Part shown: one piece after another, positions 53,063-64,000 of the stretch | Numbering within the stretch: the stretch's first letter is position 1 | Layout of the letters: the number at the start of each line of letters is the position of its first letter | Source: Brevibacillus sp. | Lineage (GTDB): Bacteria; Bacillota; Bacilli; Brevibacillales; Brevibacillaceae | Assembly (NCBI GenBank): GCA_017656235.1 | Contig: JACDOF010000001.1 | Coordinates: 496,001-560,000, forward strand | DNA length: 64,000 nt | Direction: 5' to 3' | Notes under the pieces: model-generated | The model's input: only the letters and a program-made list of their open reading frames with translations | Database searches by the model: none | Told to the model about the DNA's origin: nothing | Translations under genes and position numbers: made by a program

Positions 53063-53092
53063 TTGACTTTTTCGCATAAATCGTAGTAAAAT
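53063..53092 (+). promoter_or_regulatory. Promoter of the tRNA-Ser gene
   Basis: TTGACT (53063-53068), 18-base spacer, TAAAAT (53087-53092), 42 bases before the mature tRNA. Confidence 0.7.
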
Positions 53093-53134
53093 CTTTGTTG
53101 TCGCCAGAGGCACATGTCCTGCGGCAATCATTCT

Positions 53135-53227
53135 GGATGGGTGTCCGAGAGGCCGAAGGAGCACGATTGGAAATCGTGTAGACGGGGATAACTCGTCTCG
53201 TGGGTTCAAATCCCACCCCATCCGCCA
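53135..53227 (+). tRNA. tRNA-Ser (anticodon GGA)
   Basis: Acceptor GGATGGG pairs with CCCATCC; discriminator G, and CCA is encoded. The anticodon stem CACGA/TCGTG encloses loop TTGGAAA, giving GGA, which reads UCC and UCU. The long variable arm (GACG...CGTC) is the class II form expected for serine. T arm GTGGG-TTCAAAT-CCCAC. Confidence 0.97.
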
Positions 53228-53245
53228 TCATTGATCATTCAAATA

Positions 53246-53277
53246 AACTTTGCCAACAAATACGGGCAAAGTTTTTT
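53246..53277 (+). terminator. Terminator after tRNA-Ser
   Basis: AACTTTGCC (53246-53254) pairs with GGCAAAGTT (53265-53273); six T end the stem at 53272-53277. Confidence 0.88.
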
Positions 53278-53367
53278 ATTTTCTTTTCACCAGCAGGAGA
53301 AACGGGAGGATTTGCAGAAAAATAGTAGAAAACCTACCAAATTACAGGAGGAAGGTGAAGAGATCTT

Positions 53368-53919
53368 ATGCCAAAAAGAGTGCTCATCGTATCTGGTGAT
53401 GCCGTCGAGGCTCTCGAAATCTTCTACCCCTACTATCGCTGTCTGGAAGAAGGCTTCGAGACTGTGATCGCTTCCCCCACCAAGAAAACACTGCATACCG
53501 TATGTCATGACTTTGAGCCGCACAGCGAAACGTACACGGAGAAGCCGGCCTACCGTCTCGATTCGCATCTTTCCTTTGACGAGGTAAAAGCGGTCGAATT
53601 CGACGGTCTGATCATCCCGGGCGGACGTGCTCCTGAGCATATCCGGCTTCACCCCCGGTTGAAATCGATCGTCGCCCATTTCTTTGAAGCCAACAAACCG
53701 GTTGCGGTCATATGCCACGGCGCGCAGGTGCTGACGCAGGTCAGGGAACACCTGCAGGGCAGAGAGATGACGGCCTACCAGGCTTGTCGGCCCGAGGTGG
53801 AGGCAGCGGGTGCGGTATACAAAGAGGAGACGCTGTACGTCCACGACAAGCTGGTCAGCGGTCACGCCTGGCCGGACCTGCCCGGCTTCATGCGCGAGTT
53901 TATTCGGCTGCTGAAGTAG
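53368..53919 (+). CDS. DJ-1/PfpI family protein
   Basis: A 183-residue class I glutamine amidotransferase-like protein. VLIVSGDAVEALEIFYPYYR (first residues, with the conserved acidic residue near 11), GLIIPGGRAPEHI, and nucleophile-elbow Cys in AVICHGAQVLTQ (about 115). Such proteins act as chaperone/deglycase-like or protease-like enzymes. GGAGGAAGG lies before ATG 53368 at some distance (about 12 bases). Monocistronic. Confidence 0.88.
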   Translation: MPKRVLIVSGDAVEALEIFYPYYRCLEEGFETVIASPTKKTLHTVCHDFEPHSETYTEKPAYRLDSHLSFDEVKAVEFDGLIIPGGRAPEHIRLHPRLKSIVAHFFEANKPVAVICHGAQVLTQVREHLQGREMTAYQACRPEVEAAGAVYKEETLYVHDKLVSGHAWPDLPGFMREFIRLLK

Positions 53920-53933
53920 CTCAGGTCTATCCA

Positions 53934-53979
53934 AAAGCATTTCCGATTCAGATAAGGAATCAGAAATGCTTTATTTTTT
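53934..53979. terminator. Terminator after the DJ-1/PfpI gene
   Basis: AAAGCATTTC and GATTC (53934-53949) pair with GAATC and GAAATGCTTT (53957-53972); TTATTTTTT follows. On the other strand the A-rich flank gives a T-run for the convergent esterase gene 105 bases away. Confidence 0.88.
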
Positions 53980-54084
53980 GGGTGTTGCTTCTTTTTTCCA
54001 TTGTGCTTCTGGATGATTGGCCGGCCGTCGGCGGAAAGCAGGGACTAAATCAAAAGTGGAAAAGAAATACTAACCGTAGCTTCA

Positions 54085-54822
54085 TTATTTAAAATAGAGG
54101 CCAGAAAAGAAGTGTCGCAGTCCGTCGGGCAGCATTCGCTGCCAAAACCCCCACAGGTGTTCGCCGGCGTCTTCTACATATGTGACTTTTGCCTGTTTGT
54201 CCGCGAGGGCTTGACGTGTGCGCCGATTGCAATCGACAAAGTCAAAGGTGCCGATGTGGGTCTCAACGGCAGTCTCCTGCAGTCCCACGACCATCCATAA
54301 ACGAAGCCAGGAGAGATCGGATTCCTGGCCAATCCGCTCCAGTGTCGGCTGAAAAAACGCCCCTGACAAAGACAGGACACCATGAAACAGGTCAGGATAA
54401 TCGAGCGCCAGGTGAAGGGAAACGGTTCCACCCAATGAGTCGCCGGCCAACACTCTGCCCTGGGCTGTCTGGCGTACGGGATAGCGCTGTTCCATGTAGG
54501 GGAGCAGTTCCTCGGCAAAAAATTGTTTGTAGGTGTGGTTTCGCGCACCAGTGGCCGAGTACTCGCTGGTCCGCTTGCTGCGATCAACGGACACGCCGAC
54601 GATGATGATCGGTTCCATGCCTTCATCGAGAATTAATTTGTTCGTCAAGGTGGCGATCCGCCCCATGGTAAAGAAATCATTGCCATCCTGGCAGTACAGG
54701 ACGGGATAGGTAAGCAGTTCGTTGTACCCCGGCGGCAGGTAAACTTTTACCGAACGCGGCTCTCCAAGCAGGCTGCTGGGTACCTCTTCCTTGACAATTG
54801 TACGCTTGAGATAGTCTGCCAA
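54085..54822 (-). CDS. Esterase of the enterochelin esterase/YbbA type (alpha/beta hydrolase)
   Basis: A 245-residue hydrolase resembling the Fes/esterase D family: VYLPPGYNELLTYPVLYCQDG, the nucleophile elbow AGDSLGGTVSLHLAL (Ser in GDSLG, about residue 129), GVLSLSGAFF, and the catalytic His in GEHLWGFWQ. It is cytoplasmic with no signal peptide. TTG 54822 is preferred because GAGGTGG is 5 bases upstream; GTG 54831 and TTG 54861 are other choices. Divergent from pdhA. Confidence 0.85.
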   Translation of the reverse strand: MADYLKRTIVKEEVPSSLLGEPRSVKVYLPPGYNELLTYPVLYCQDGNDFFTMGRIATLTNKLILDEGMEPIIIVGVSVDRSKRTSEYSATGARNHTYKQFFAEELLPYMEQRYPVRQTAQGRVLAGDSLGGTVSLHLALDYPDLFHGVLSLSGAFFQPTLERIGQESDLSWLRLWMVVGLQETAVETHIGTFDFVDCNRRTRQALADKQAKVTYVEDAGEHLWGFWQRMLPDGLRHFFSGLYFK

Positions 54823-54894
54823 CGTATCCACCTCGTCTCCTGATTTCAGCAAGCACGCCAAACTCTGGTGTGCAGATTTTGCTAAAAGTTATCC

Positions 54895-54923
54895 TTGCAA
54901 AATACTGATACAGATTTTATGAT
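54895..54923 (+). promoter_or_regulatory. Sigma-A promoter of the pdh operon
   Basis: TTGCAA (54895-54900), 17-base spacer, TATGAT (54918-54923). The leader before pdhA would be about 155 bases long. Confidence 0.65.
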
Positions 54924-54945
54924 AAATGATAACAGTTCATAAATA

Positions 54946-56173
<1,228 letters not shown>

Positions 56174-56176
56174 ACC

Positions 56177-57157
56177 ATGGCGCAAATGACGATGGTTCAA
56201 GCCATTACCGACGCGCTGCGCGTAGAGCTGGCGCGCGACGAGAAGGTACTTGTGTTTGGGGAAGACGTAGGGGTTAACGGCGGTGTATTCCGCGCCACTG
56301 ACGGTTTGCAAAAAGAGTTTGGCGAACACCGCGTTTTTGACACACCGCTTGCGGAGTCGGGGATCGGAGGTCTGGCCGTTGGCCTTAGCATCAACGGTTT
56401 CCGTCCCGTAGCGGAAATTCAGTTCTTTGGTTTTGTGTTTGAAACGTTTGACGCAATCGCCTCGCAGGCAGCGCGGATGCGCTACCGTTCCGGCGGCCGT
56501 TACCACAGCCCGATCACCTTCCGTTCTCCGTTTGGCGGCGGGGTGAAGACGCCTGAGCTTCATGCCGATTCGCTGGAAGGATTGTTCCTGCAAACACCCG
56601 GGGTCAAAGTGGTCATTCCGTCCAATCCGTACGATGCCAAGGGATTGTTGATCTCCTCCATCCGCGACAACGATCCGGTTATTTTCCTGGAGCACATGAA
56701 GCTGTACCGTTCGTTCCGTCAAGAAGTGCCGGAAGGCGAGTACACGATCCCGCTGGGCAAAGCCAATGTGGTGCGTGAGGGCACCGATGTGACGATCGTC
56801 ACTTATGGGGCGATGGTACACACCAGCCTGAAAGCGGCGGAAGAGATCGAAAAAATGCGCGGCGCGAAAGTGGAAGTGATCGACCTTAGAACGATCAATC
56901 CGCTGGACATGGATACCGTGATCGAATCGGTGAAAAAGACCAACCGGGCGATCGTCGTTCAGGAAGCGCAAAAATCTGCCGGGGTTGCGGCAGAAGTGAT
57001 GGCACAAATCAACGAACGCGCCATCCTGCACCTGGAAGCGCCCGTGCTTCGCGTCACTGCACCGGATACGGTTTATCCGTTTGCTCAGGCAGAAGACATC
57101 TGGCTGCCTGACGTACAGCGGGTTGTGGACAAACTGGTTCAGGTGCTTGACTTCTGA
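56177..57157 (+). CDS. pdhB: Pyruvate dehydrogenase E1 component, beta subunit
   Basis: A 326-residue partner of PdhA that completes the TPP site. [52 protein letters not shown], and VIVVQEAQ-like [16 protein letters not shown] are the family stretches. ATG 56177 follows AGGAGTCG inside the pdhA end. Confidence 0.96.
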   Translation: MAQMTMVQAITDALRVELARDEKVLVFGEDVGVNGGVFRATDGLQKEFGEHRVFDTPLAESGIGGLAVGLSINGFRPVAEIQFFGFVFETFDAIASQAARMRYRSGGRYHSPITFRSPFGGGVKTPELHADSLEGLFLQTPGVKVVIPSNPYDAKGLLISSIRDNDPVIFLEHMKLYRSFRQEVPEGEYTIPLGKANVVREGTDVTIVTYGAMVHTSLKAAEEIEKMRGAKVEVIDLRTINPLDMDTVIESVKKTNRAIVVQEAQKSAGVAAEVMAQINERAILHLEAPVLRVTAPDTVYPFAQAEDIWLPDVQRVVDKLVQVLDF

Positions 57158-57172
57158 GATCTGCTTTCAGAC

Positions 57173-57203
57173 GGCGGAAAGGGGAGCTTTCCGCCTTCTT
57201 TTC
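57173..57203 (+). terminator. Hairpin between pdhB and pdhC, possible attenuator
   Basis: GGCGGAAA (57173-57180) pairs with TTTCCGCC (57188-57195), then TTCTTTT. It may reduce read-through and set the ratio of E1 to E2/E3, since pdhC follows on the same strand without a clear own promoter. Confidence 0.55.
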
Positions 57204-57235
57204 CGACGAATGGATATGATTAGGAGGGAACACAC

Positions 57236-58621
<1,386 letters not shown>

Positions 58622-58622
58622 C

Positions 58623-60035
58623 ATGGTAGTAGGAGAATTTACCACAGAAGTTGATGTGCTCGTCATTGGCGCCGGTCCCGGCGGGTATGTGGCAGCGATT
58701 CGTGCCGCCCAACTGGGCAAAAGCGTGACGGTCGTTGAGAGGGGCAATCTCGGCGGTGTCTGCCTCAACGTTGGCTGCATCCCGTCGAAGGCCCTGATCC
58801 ATGCTTCCCATACTTTCGAACAAATGAAGAAAGCGGAACAGCTCGGGATTTCTGCCGGAGAAGTGACCGTCGACTTCGCCAAGGTACAAGCGTGGAAGGA
58901 GAAGGTCGTAAACCAGCTTACCGGCGGCGTCGGTTCGCTGTTCAAGGGAAACAAGATCCAGACCGTACAAGGGGAGGCGCTGTTCGTCAGCGAAAACGAA
59001 GTGCGGGTGCTCAACGGTTATGAGGTGAACCGCTACAAGTTTAACCACTGCATCATTGCTACCGGTTCGCGGCCGATTGAGCTGCCGGCATTCAAGTTTG
59101 GCGAACGCGTGCTCTCCTCCACGGAGGCGCTTAATCTTACAGAGATTCCCAAGAGCTTGATCGTGATCGGCGGCGGGTACATTGGCATCGAGCTGGGCAG
59201 CGTCTACGCCCGCTTCGGCAGCAAAGTGACGATCCTGGAAGGTGCGGATCAAATCCTGCCTGGTTTTGAACCGGAAATGACCCGTTTGGTGGAACGAAAG
59301 CTGAAGAAGCTGCAGGCGGAGATTCACACCAAAGCACTGGCCAAGGGTATGGAGGAAACCAAGGATGGCGTGGTCGTCACTGCGGAAGTAAAAGGGGAAG
59401 AAAAGACGTTTGAAGCCGAGTACGTACTGGTAACCGTAGGCCGCCGCCCCAACACGGATGAGTTGGGCCTTCAGGATATCGGCATGAAACTGACTGAAAA
59501 GGGCTACGTGGTTGTAGACAAACAGGGGCAAACCAGCATACCCAACGTCTACGCCATCGGCGACATTGTGGAAGGTCCGGCACTGGCTCACAAAGCTTCC
59601 TATGAAGGCAAAGTAGCTGCGGAAGCGATTGCCGGTCATGCGTCTGCGGTAGACTACAAGGCAATTCCGGCGGTTGTCTTCTCCGATCCCGAAATTGCCA
59701 GCGTCGGCCTCAGTGAGCGGGAAGCCAAAGAACAGGGGATCAACTGCACTGTCGGCCGCTTTCCGTTTGCAGCCAACGGTCGGGCACTGTCGGTAAACGC
59801 CGGTGAGGGATTTGTCAAGTTGGTTGCCGACAAGGAAACAGGAGTGGTTCTGGGCGCGCAGATCGTTGGACCGGAAGCATCCAACATCATTGCCGAAGTG
59901 GGGCTGGCTATTGAAATGGGAGCGACGCTCGAAGACATCGAACTGACCATCCACGCTCATCCGACCCTTGGCGAGATGGTAATGGAAGCAGCAGAACTGG
60001 CTGCCGGTCACCCGATTCATGTATTGAACAAGTAG
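58623..60035 (+). CDS. pdhD: Dihydrolipoamide dehydrogenase (E3)
   Basis: A 470-residue FAD disulphide oxidoreductase that re-oxidises lipoamide. FAD motif [19 protein letters not shown], redox disulphide in [17 protein letters not shown] (about 45-61), NAD motif [19 protein letters not shown], second FAD motif YAIGDI, and the His-Glu pair in HAHPTLGEM. It shares the transcript with pdhABC and may also serve 2-oxoglutarate dehydrogenase. Confidence 0.96.
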   Translation: MVVGEFTTEVDVLVIGAGPGGYVAAIRAAQLGKSVTVVERGNLGGVCLNVGCIPSKALIHASHTFEQMKKAEQLGISAGEVTVDFAKVQAWKEKVVNQLTGGVGSLFKGNKIQTVQGEALFVSENEVRVLNGYEVNRYKFNHCIIATGSRPIELPAFKFGERVLSSTEALNLTEIPKSLIVIGGGYIGIELGSVYARFGSKVTILEGADQILPGFEPEMTRLVERKLKKLQAEIHTKALAKGMEETKDGVVVTAEVKGEEKTFEAEYVLVTVGRRPNTDELGLQDIGMKLTEKGYVVVDKQGQTSIPNVYAIGDIVEGPALAHKASYEGKVAAEAIAGHASAVDYKAIPAVVFSDPEIASVGLSEREAKEQGINCTVGRFPFAANGRALSVNAGEGFVKLVADKETGVVLGAQIVGPEASNIIAEVGLAIEMGATLEDIELTIHAHPTLGEMVMEAAELAAGHPIHVLNK

Positions 60036-60056
60036 ACGAGGATCATAACCCATCAT

Positions 60057-60094
60057 AAAAGCAGCCTTGCTCAGCGGATGAGCAAGGCTGTTTT
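60057..60094. terminator. Bidirectional terminator after the pdh operon
   Basis: CAGCCTTGCTCA (60062-60073) and TGAGCAAGGCTG (60079-60090) form a perfect 12-base-pair stem, flanked by AAAA and TTTT. It serves pdhD and the convergent desaturase-like gene. Confidence 0.92.
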
Positions 60095-60126
60095 GACGAG
60101 AGACTGACTGACCTGCGTGCAGGAAC

Positions 60127-61035
60127 CTAACTTGCCCCGCGCGCCGCCAGTCGCTCAGTGACTCGTTTCATTTTGTCGTAATGTTTGAGCAGGCGTACCT
60201 TGGCATGTTGGGCTTCCGTCCGGCTCGGCTGCAAGGCGTCAACGCCCCAGTAGTGTATCAGGTACTCGTACACCTGGTTGAAGTAGGCGATCGGTCCGTA
60301 GTTCGCTTTAGCCGCGATTACGCTCATTCTTTGTTCAAAATCGGGCATACTGCTGCCGGGCATTCGGAAGGTGGTCATCACCTTTTCAATGTAGTAGATG
60401 TAATTGTGGTCGATGGACAAGTATGCTTTTACGGCATCACGGTAAAAGGCGAAGTGAAGGGTTTCGTCCTTGGCCAACCGCCGGAGCAGACGGGACAGGT
60501 CTGGATCATAAGGTGCGGCTGCCTTGGCTACATTATTGTAGAAAACCATCGTCGCAAGCTCCTGTATGGTGGTGTAGACCATGGTTTCCAGGGCGGATTC
60601 CAGATCAGGTTCGAATCCCTGCTCGACAACCAGTTTACGCAGACGGTGCAGCGCATCGGGATCGGCATTGCGGGTGAGCAGGAGGTACGTCTCCAAAAGT
60701 GAGGAGTGCTGATCTTCCTCTGCTGTCCACGTGTGGACAAACTGGGTCAAGACTTCCAGCGACCCCTTGAACGTCACGGAAAGATAGGTGGTAAACCAGG
60801 GCAGATTAACCTCCGTCAGCAGGGCTGTCTCAATAGCCGTGTACACTTCATCGGATAGTGTGCGCTGACTGATATGCCAAGGGTCCCGTTTGAAGCATCT
60901 CCCCTTGTCCCAAGGGAGAAACTCGTGATAGCTCCAGTCAATTCTGGCAGCACGCTCACGGTGGGTATCGTACAATTCTCGCAATATCGGTTCCAGACGA
61001 TGGTCAAGCAGCTTGACCGCATAATGTTCTGCCAT
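60127..61035 (-). CDS. Soluble acyl-ACP desaturase-like di-iron protein
   Basis: A 302-residue ferritin-like protein of the stearoyl-ACP desaturase (FA_desaturase_2) group. The iron ligands can be seen: Glu in TEVNLPWFTTYL, Glu and His in TAEEDQHSSLLETYL (about residues 128-142), Glu in QELATMVFYN, and Glu and His in KDETLHFAFYRD. In plants and actinobacteria the family inserts double bonds in acyl-ACP; Bacillus usually uses membrane desaturases. ATG 61035 is the start. Substrate and electron donor are unknown. Confidence 0.85.
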   Translation of the reverse strand: MAEHYAVKLLDHRLEPILRELYDTHRERAARIDWSYHEFLPWDKGRCFKRDPWHISQRTLSDEVYTAIETALLTEVNLPWFTTYLSVTFKGSLEVLTQFVHTWTAEEDQHSSLLETYLLLTRNADPDALHRLRKLVVEQGFEPDLESALETMVYTTIQELATMVFYNNVAKAAAPYDPDLSRLLRRLAKDETLHFAFYRDAVKAYLSIDHNYIYYIEKVMTTFRMPGSSMPDFEQRMSVIAAKANYGPIAYFNQVYEYLIHYWGVDALQPSRTEAQHAKVRLLKHYDKMKRVTERLAARGAS

Positions 61036-61163
61036 GTGTTTGCTCCATTCTTCAGCGTAGTTACGCGTAGTTCACCTCATCATACCACATTTCTGGCAGC
61101 GGCATGAGGTTTTTTTCAAAAGGTTTTCCCTAGTGGATCAATTAAGCGGGTCCGGTGGCCGCC

Positions 61164-61931
61164 TTAGAGGCGGCTTTGTTCAATCGGATAATGGATCAGC
61201 CCGTAGGTTACGTGCAGCGTGTCACCACTCTGCGTATACTGAGGCGGATGAGGCATAAACCAGCTTGGATGCAGGGCAATCCTCTTCGTTTCGGCCGCAC
61301 CTTGTTCTGCCGCTGCAAGCGGCAAATAGATCACTTCAGCAGGATCAAGCTGAATGGGGAAGGGGAAGATTTCCTGCAAAAACAGACAGGCCGCCTGTGG
61401 ACTCCGCAGCGTCGCAAAGCGCAGCCGTTCGCGTGACACAATAGATTGGAATGATTCCCATTTATCCTTGAAAATGTAATGAATGTAAGCGGAAACAAAC
61501 AGGTTGAAGCGCCCTCTGGTCAATTCCGGTTCTTCCCAAAGATCGTGGAGCAGCGATTTGGCGGCATTTGCCTGAGCTGTTCGCTGAACGCTGGACTGAA
61601 GTGATTCCTGGAGAGACTGGACGAACTGGTCAAGCGGCAGCTCCGCCAGATAGGTGAACTGTTCTTCCTCCGTCTGGAGCGATTCTGTCCGATGCACGGC
61701 GAAGAGGGAAGGGATGGCATAGCAAAACAGGGGGAAAAAGTAAAGCCATTCGGCATAAATTCCCTCCTTTTTCATGATGTCCATGCTTTTTTTCACCCAT
61801 TGATGGTGGTGCAGGGTGGGCAGTACCTGTGTCAGGGTGTGCAAGCTTGCTGCCATTTCAAAGAGAGGGGAAACAGTGATGCGGACGGCTGGAGTTGAAT
61901 CGCTCATTTTGGAAAGATCAATCTTTATCAT
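61164..61931 (-). CDS. Uncharacterised protein, faintly like the sensor part of some ArsR-type regulators
   Basis: I do not recognise a firm family. The 255-residue protein is soluble, with an N-terminal RITVSPLFEMAASLHTL segment and HHHQWVKK, a pattern met in the N-terminal domain of some ArsR-like regulators, but no helix-turn-helix is visible. A helical middle part and a C-terminal beta-like part (DTLHVTYGLIHYPI) follow. The start is set at 61931 because AGGAGG lies 8 bases upstream on the minus strand; the frame is open to 61994. A GCCGCC/GGCGGC hairpin surrounds its stop codon. Confidence 0.6.
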   Translation of the reverse strand: MIKIDLSKMSDSTPAVRITVSPLFEMAASLHTLTQVLPTLHHHQWVKKSMDIMKKEGIYAEWLYFFPLFCYAIPSLFAVHRTESLQTEEEQFTYLAELPLDQFVQSLQESLQSSVQRTAQANAAKSLLHDLWEEPELTRGRFNLFVSAYIHYIFKDKWESFQSIVSRERLRFATLRSPQAACLFLQEIFPFPIQLDPAEVIYLPLAAAEQGAAETKRIALHPSWFMPHPPQYTQSGDTLHVTYGLIHYPIEQSRL

Positions 61932-62041
61932 TCTTACGGCCTCCTCACGCATGCTTCTTTCATCATACGCAGGTTTTTGGGACAATTCAATCATCAGGAC
62001 ACAATCCGGAAGCAGTGGACGAAGCTGAATAAAAAAGGCGC

Positions 62042-62074
62042 AAAAAAAGGCCGGAGGATATCACCTCTAGCCTT
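62042..62074 (-). terminator. Minus-strand terminator upstream of the uncharacterised gene
   Basis: On the minus strand AAGGC, GAGG pair with CCTC, GCCTT around TGATAT, with seven T after the stem (plus-strand A-run 62042-62048). It probably ends transcripts from the kinase gene 278 bases upstream. Confidence 0.65.
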
Positions 62075-62184
62075 CATGCGTCTTGATCTCCACTATCCAA
62101 CGTTCTAGTGGGGAACCGCAGGAATGCGGTTTCGAGGATGGATCGGTCCGAATCGGGGACAATAGCGGTGGGAGGTGATCCGCG

Positions 62185-62328
62185 GTGCGCGGCTTTGACA
62201 AAGCGTTTCAACGTCAGATCGAAGAATACCGAACCAATCCGCCGGGAAGCATCAATCAACGGACGGAGAAGGACAGGCACGACAGACAGGAACGTAAAGA
62301 GACCCGACTTGACAGCAATAACCGCTGA
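62185..62328 (+). CDS. Possible 47-residue charged small protein
   Basis: A short frame (GTG 62185 to TGA 62328) with a near-perfect ribosome binding site GGGAGGTG at 62170-62177, 7 bases before the start. The product is hydrophilic and rich in Arg, Glu, Asp and Gln (RGFDKAFQRQIEEYRTNPPG then a highly charged tail). It lies alone between two minus-strand genes, ending 23 bases before the kinase stop. No family recognised and no clear promoter; antisense frames of similar length exist, so this is tentative. Confidence 0.4.
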   Translation: MRGFDKAFQRQIEEYRTNPPGSINQRTEKDRHDRQERKETRLDSNNR

Positions 62329-62351
62329 CATCCACAAGCAGTATCGTAGGG

Positions 62352-63200
62352 TTACGGTACTGCTTTTTGGATGAGAAGAAAGCGGTCCAGGTCGTGGATC
62401 AGTTCACTTGCGGAACGGTACCCGCCCTCATTTTGGAAGAGTTTCTCTACAATTGCCCGGAGGTCCGGGGAGAGGGATAATTCTTCCCGCCAGCTTCGTT
62501 CCGGCTGCGTCTCTTCCGCTTCGTAGGTGGAGTAAAGCAGAAAGAGCAGAAAATGGCCAAGCGCTGTCAAGTCACTGGAGGGGTGAACAGCCCGCTTTAC
62601 CTGTTTTTCCTCCGGGTATTCATCCAGCGATTCAGCAGCGTAAGTAGGCGGGTCTCCCAGAAAACGGGCTAAACCAAAATCGATCAGGTATGGCCGGCTG
62701 CCGTTCATGACCACGTTGGGGATGCGTACATCGCGGTGAATCACGCCTTGCCGGTGCAGGTAATCGACTATTCCGGCCAGCTGGCGGACCAGGCGAACCG
62801 CATCAACTTCGCTGTATTTCCGCTTGTATTCGAACAACAACTGCTCGACAGTCACACCCGGCATATAGGACATCACCAAAAATCCCTGACCGTTCAGAAC
62901 AAAATGGTCCACAACCCGTGGAATCTGGGGGTGCTGAAGCGATTCCAGCACGTTTTTCTCATATTGCTGCATCGCCAGCCCCTTGGGGTGACCTTTACGG
63001 CTTGGCTTGGTCTGTTTGACGACTACCAATCCGTCTGCGGAAGGGGAGGAGGCGAGATAAGCAATTCCGTAACTGCCGATCCCCAGAACGGACTCAATCT
63101 GATAACCGCCTACCTTCCGTCCCGGGCGATACGGGCGATCCAGCCAGTACTTGTGATACACTTCTTTCCATTTCCGCCACAAATGATAACACGTCCTCAT
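62352..63200 (-). CDS. Small serine/threonine protein kinase (Hanks type)
   Basis: A 282-residue soluble kinase without membrane or PASTA segments. Gly-loop LGIGSYGIAYLA (about residues 39-50), Lys in VVVKQTKP, catalytic loop VIHRDVRIPNVVMN (about 153-166; DVRIPN replaces the more common DIKPEN) and metal motif LIDFGLARFL. The C-terminal lobe ends SASELIHDLDRFL. It resembles B. subtilis YbdM-type minimal kinases. Targets unknown. ATG 63200 lacks a strong ribosome binding site. Confidence 0.82.
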   Translation of the reverse strand: MRTCYHLWRKWKEVYHKYWLDRPYRPGRKVGGYQIESVLGIGSYGIAYLASSPSADGLVVVKQTKPSRKGHPKGLAMQQYEKNVLESLQHPQIPRVVDHFVLNGQGFLVMSYMPGVTVEQLLFEYKRKYSEVDAVRLVRQLAGIVDYLHRQGVIHRDVRIPNVVMNGSRPYLIDFGLARFLGDPPTYAAESLDEYPEEKQVKRAVHPSSDLTALGHFLLFLLYSTYEAEETQPERSWREELSLSPDLRAIVEKLFQNEGGYRSASELIHDLDRFLLIQKAVP

Positions 63201-63332
63201 GAGACACTTTACTCTTCATTATCCGTGATTTTCCCCTTTTTTGAAAGTGTCCGGGAGCCCAGGGCAGGCATGTGATCCATCCCGTATCGCCAATGATGCC
63301 CCCACCGCAGGGAGGATTTGTGCCTCTTACAG

Positions 63333-64000
63333 CTAGGTGAACAACGCAACCATCCGCAGACCGGCCTCGACCATGTTTAGTCCGGTTGCGTAGTCCGTTT
63401 CGTTGATCGCTGCAATCGGCTCGCTTTCTTCCAGATAGCGAAGCCAGCGCTCGTTACGATACCAGTCGACTCCGTCGGCAGCCGGTTGGACTGTGTCGGG
63501 CCATACCTTTCTGAGGGGAGGGCTGTACAGTTTGGGCCGGCCGGGGAGCAAACGTGCCCCTGACAGCCGCTCCTGATACGGTTCTTCAAACCGGATCGGT
63601 CGCACCGGTGTAAACAGATGGGGCCAGTAGTCGGCTCGCGAACCAGTGTGTTTGATCTCTTTGGCCCAGCCGAGGATGGACCGCAAACGCTTGCTGTCGT
63701 CAAACAACAGCTTGTACAAGGTGATGCCGACGTTAATTCTGGTGTCGACGTCAGGGAAATTGTTTATGCTGACACCGATCAATTGCAGCGGCTCATCCCC
63801 GGGGCGTTCCCGGTACGGAAACAGCACCTGATTGAGTGACAAAACGGACTGCGCCAGGAAGGCGAAACTCTGCAAAACCTGATGTCGGTAAAACGGTTGG
63901 CGTACCACCCGCTGTTCCACGTACTGCTGTTCGTTAATGATCAGCGCGCGCGACAGGCGCTGCGAGTCTTGGCTGTACAAAAAATCCCGCCAGATCGGGA
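63333..64000 (-). CDS. DUF2515 family protein (YppC-like), C-terminal part
   Basis: The minus-strand frame is open to the end of the window, so at least 222 residues of the C-terminal part are seen and the start is missing. DFLYSQDSQRLSRALI cut here, then INEQQYVEQRVV, YKLLFDDSKR, GSRADYWPHLF and DGVDWYRNERW fit the DUF2515/YppC family. Function unknown; no membrane helices in the visible part. Confidence 0.75.
   Translation of the reverse strand, partial: PIWRDFLYSQDSQRLSRALIINEQQYVEQRVVRQPFYRHQVLQSFAFLAQSVLSLNQVLFPYRERPGDEPLQLIGVSINNFPDVDTRINVGITLYKLLFDDSKRLRSILGWAKEIKHTGSRADYWPHLFTPVRPIRFEEPYQERLSGARLLPGRPKLYSPPLRKVWPDTVQPAADGVDWYRNERWLRYLEESEPIAAINETDYATGLNMVEAGLRMVALFT

Noticed and set aside
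52608-53231. Minus-strand frame of 207 codons across the tRNA-Ser gene
   Set aside because: It runs through a tRNA and antisense to the iron-sulphur subunit; not a gene.

Overview
This window looks like a chromosomal segment of an aerobic, endospore-forming member of the Bacillales, most probably Brevibacillus or a close relative in the Paenibacillaceae. The grounds are the gene content and order (mutL-miaA-hfq, spoVK-hflX-ynbB, glnR-glnA, divergent lexA/yneA followed by ynzC, pdhABCD), strong AGGAGG-type ribosome binding sites, frequent GTG/TTG starts and sigma-A promoters. The genus is an inference from content; no 16S gene is present.

Layout. 1-2571 is a housekeeping block: the 3' end of mutL, an RsmJ-like methyltransferase, miaA and hfq. 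2856-23670 is a phenylacetate catabolic island placed between hfq and spoVK, which lie close together in Bacillus subtilis. It holds an EthD-family protein, three hotdog thioesterases, phenylacetate-CoA ligase (paaK), crotonases (paaF, paaG and one more), two dehydrogenase-like proteins (one lacking its catalytic His), two thiolases, the repressor PaaX, a five-gene LivHMGFK-type importer, a small soluble chemoreceptor, the ring-epoxidase genes paaABCD and an aldehyde dehydrogenase. No paaE and no paaZ fusion is present. A related 15-base element lies in three paa promoter regions, and cre-like sites lie before the first gene and before the liv genes, which suggests PaaX repression plus CcpA control.

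24192-34679 returns to core genes: spoVK, hflX, ynbB, thyA-folA, glnR-glnA with a GlnR/TnrA box, a DUF456 protein, a YqjA-like exporter, then divergent lexA and yneA with SOS boxes in the shared intergenic region, and ynzC. 34892-37582 holds crcB/fluC and a HelD-like helicase gene broken by a one-base frameshift.

37630-52880 is the least ordinary part. It contains a tandem nitrilase-fold protein behind a sigma-54 promoter, a membrane sensor kinase with an NtrC-type regulator, and then, behind a second clear sigma-54 promoter with phased upstream repeats, an OpuC-type quaternary-amine-like ABC importer, an MmgE/PrpD protein, an alpha/beta hydrolase whose nucleophile Ser is replaced by Gly, a DUF6282 protein, and a GlcD/GlcF-type oxidase pair. 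I infer a sigma-54-controlled scavenging pathway for a small nitrogen- and acid-containing compound of unknown identity.

53135-64000 holds tRNA-Ser(GGA), a DJ-1/PfpI protein, an esterase, the pyruvate dehydrogenase operon pdhABCD with a structured leader, a soluble acyl-ACP-desaturase-like di-iron protein, an unrecognised protein, a possible 47-residue ORF, a small Ser/Thr kinase and the C-terminal part of a DUF2515 protein. No CRISPR array, insertion sequence or prophage gene was seen.
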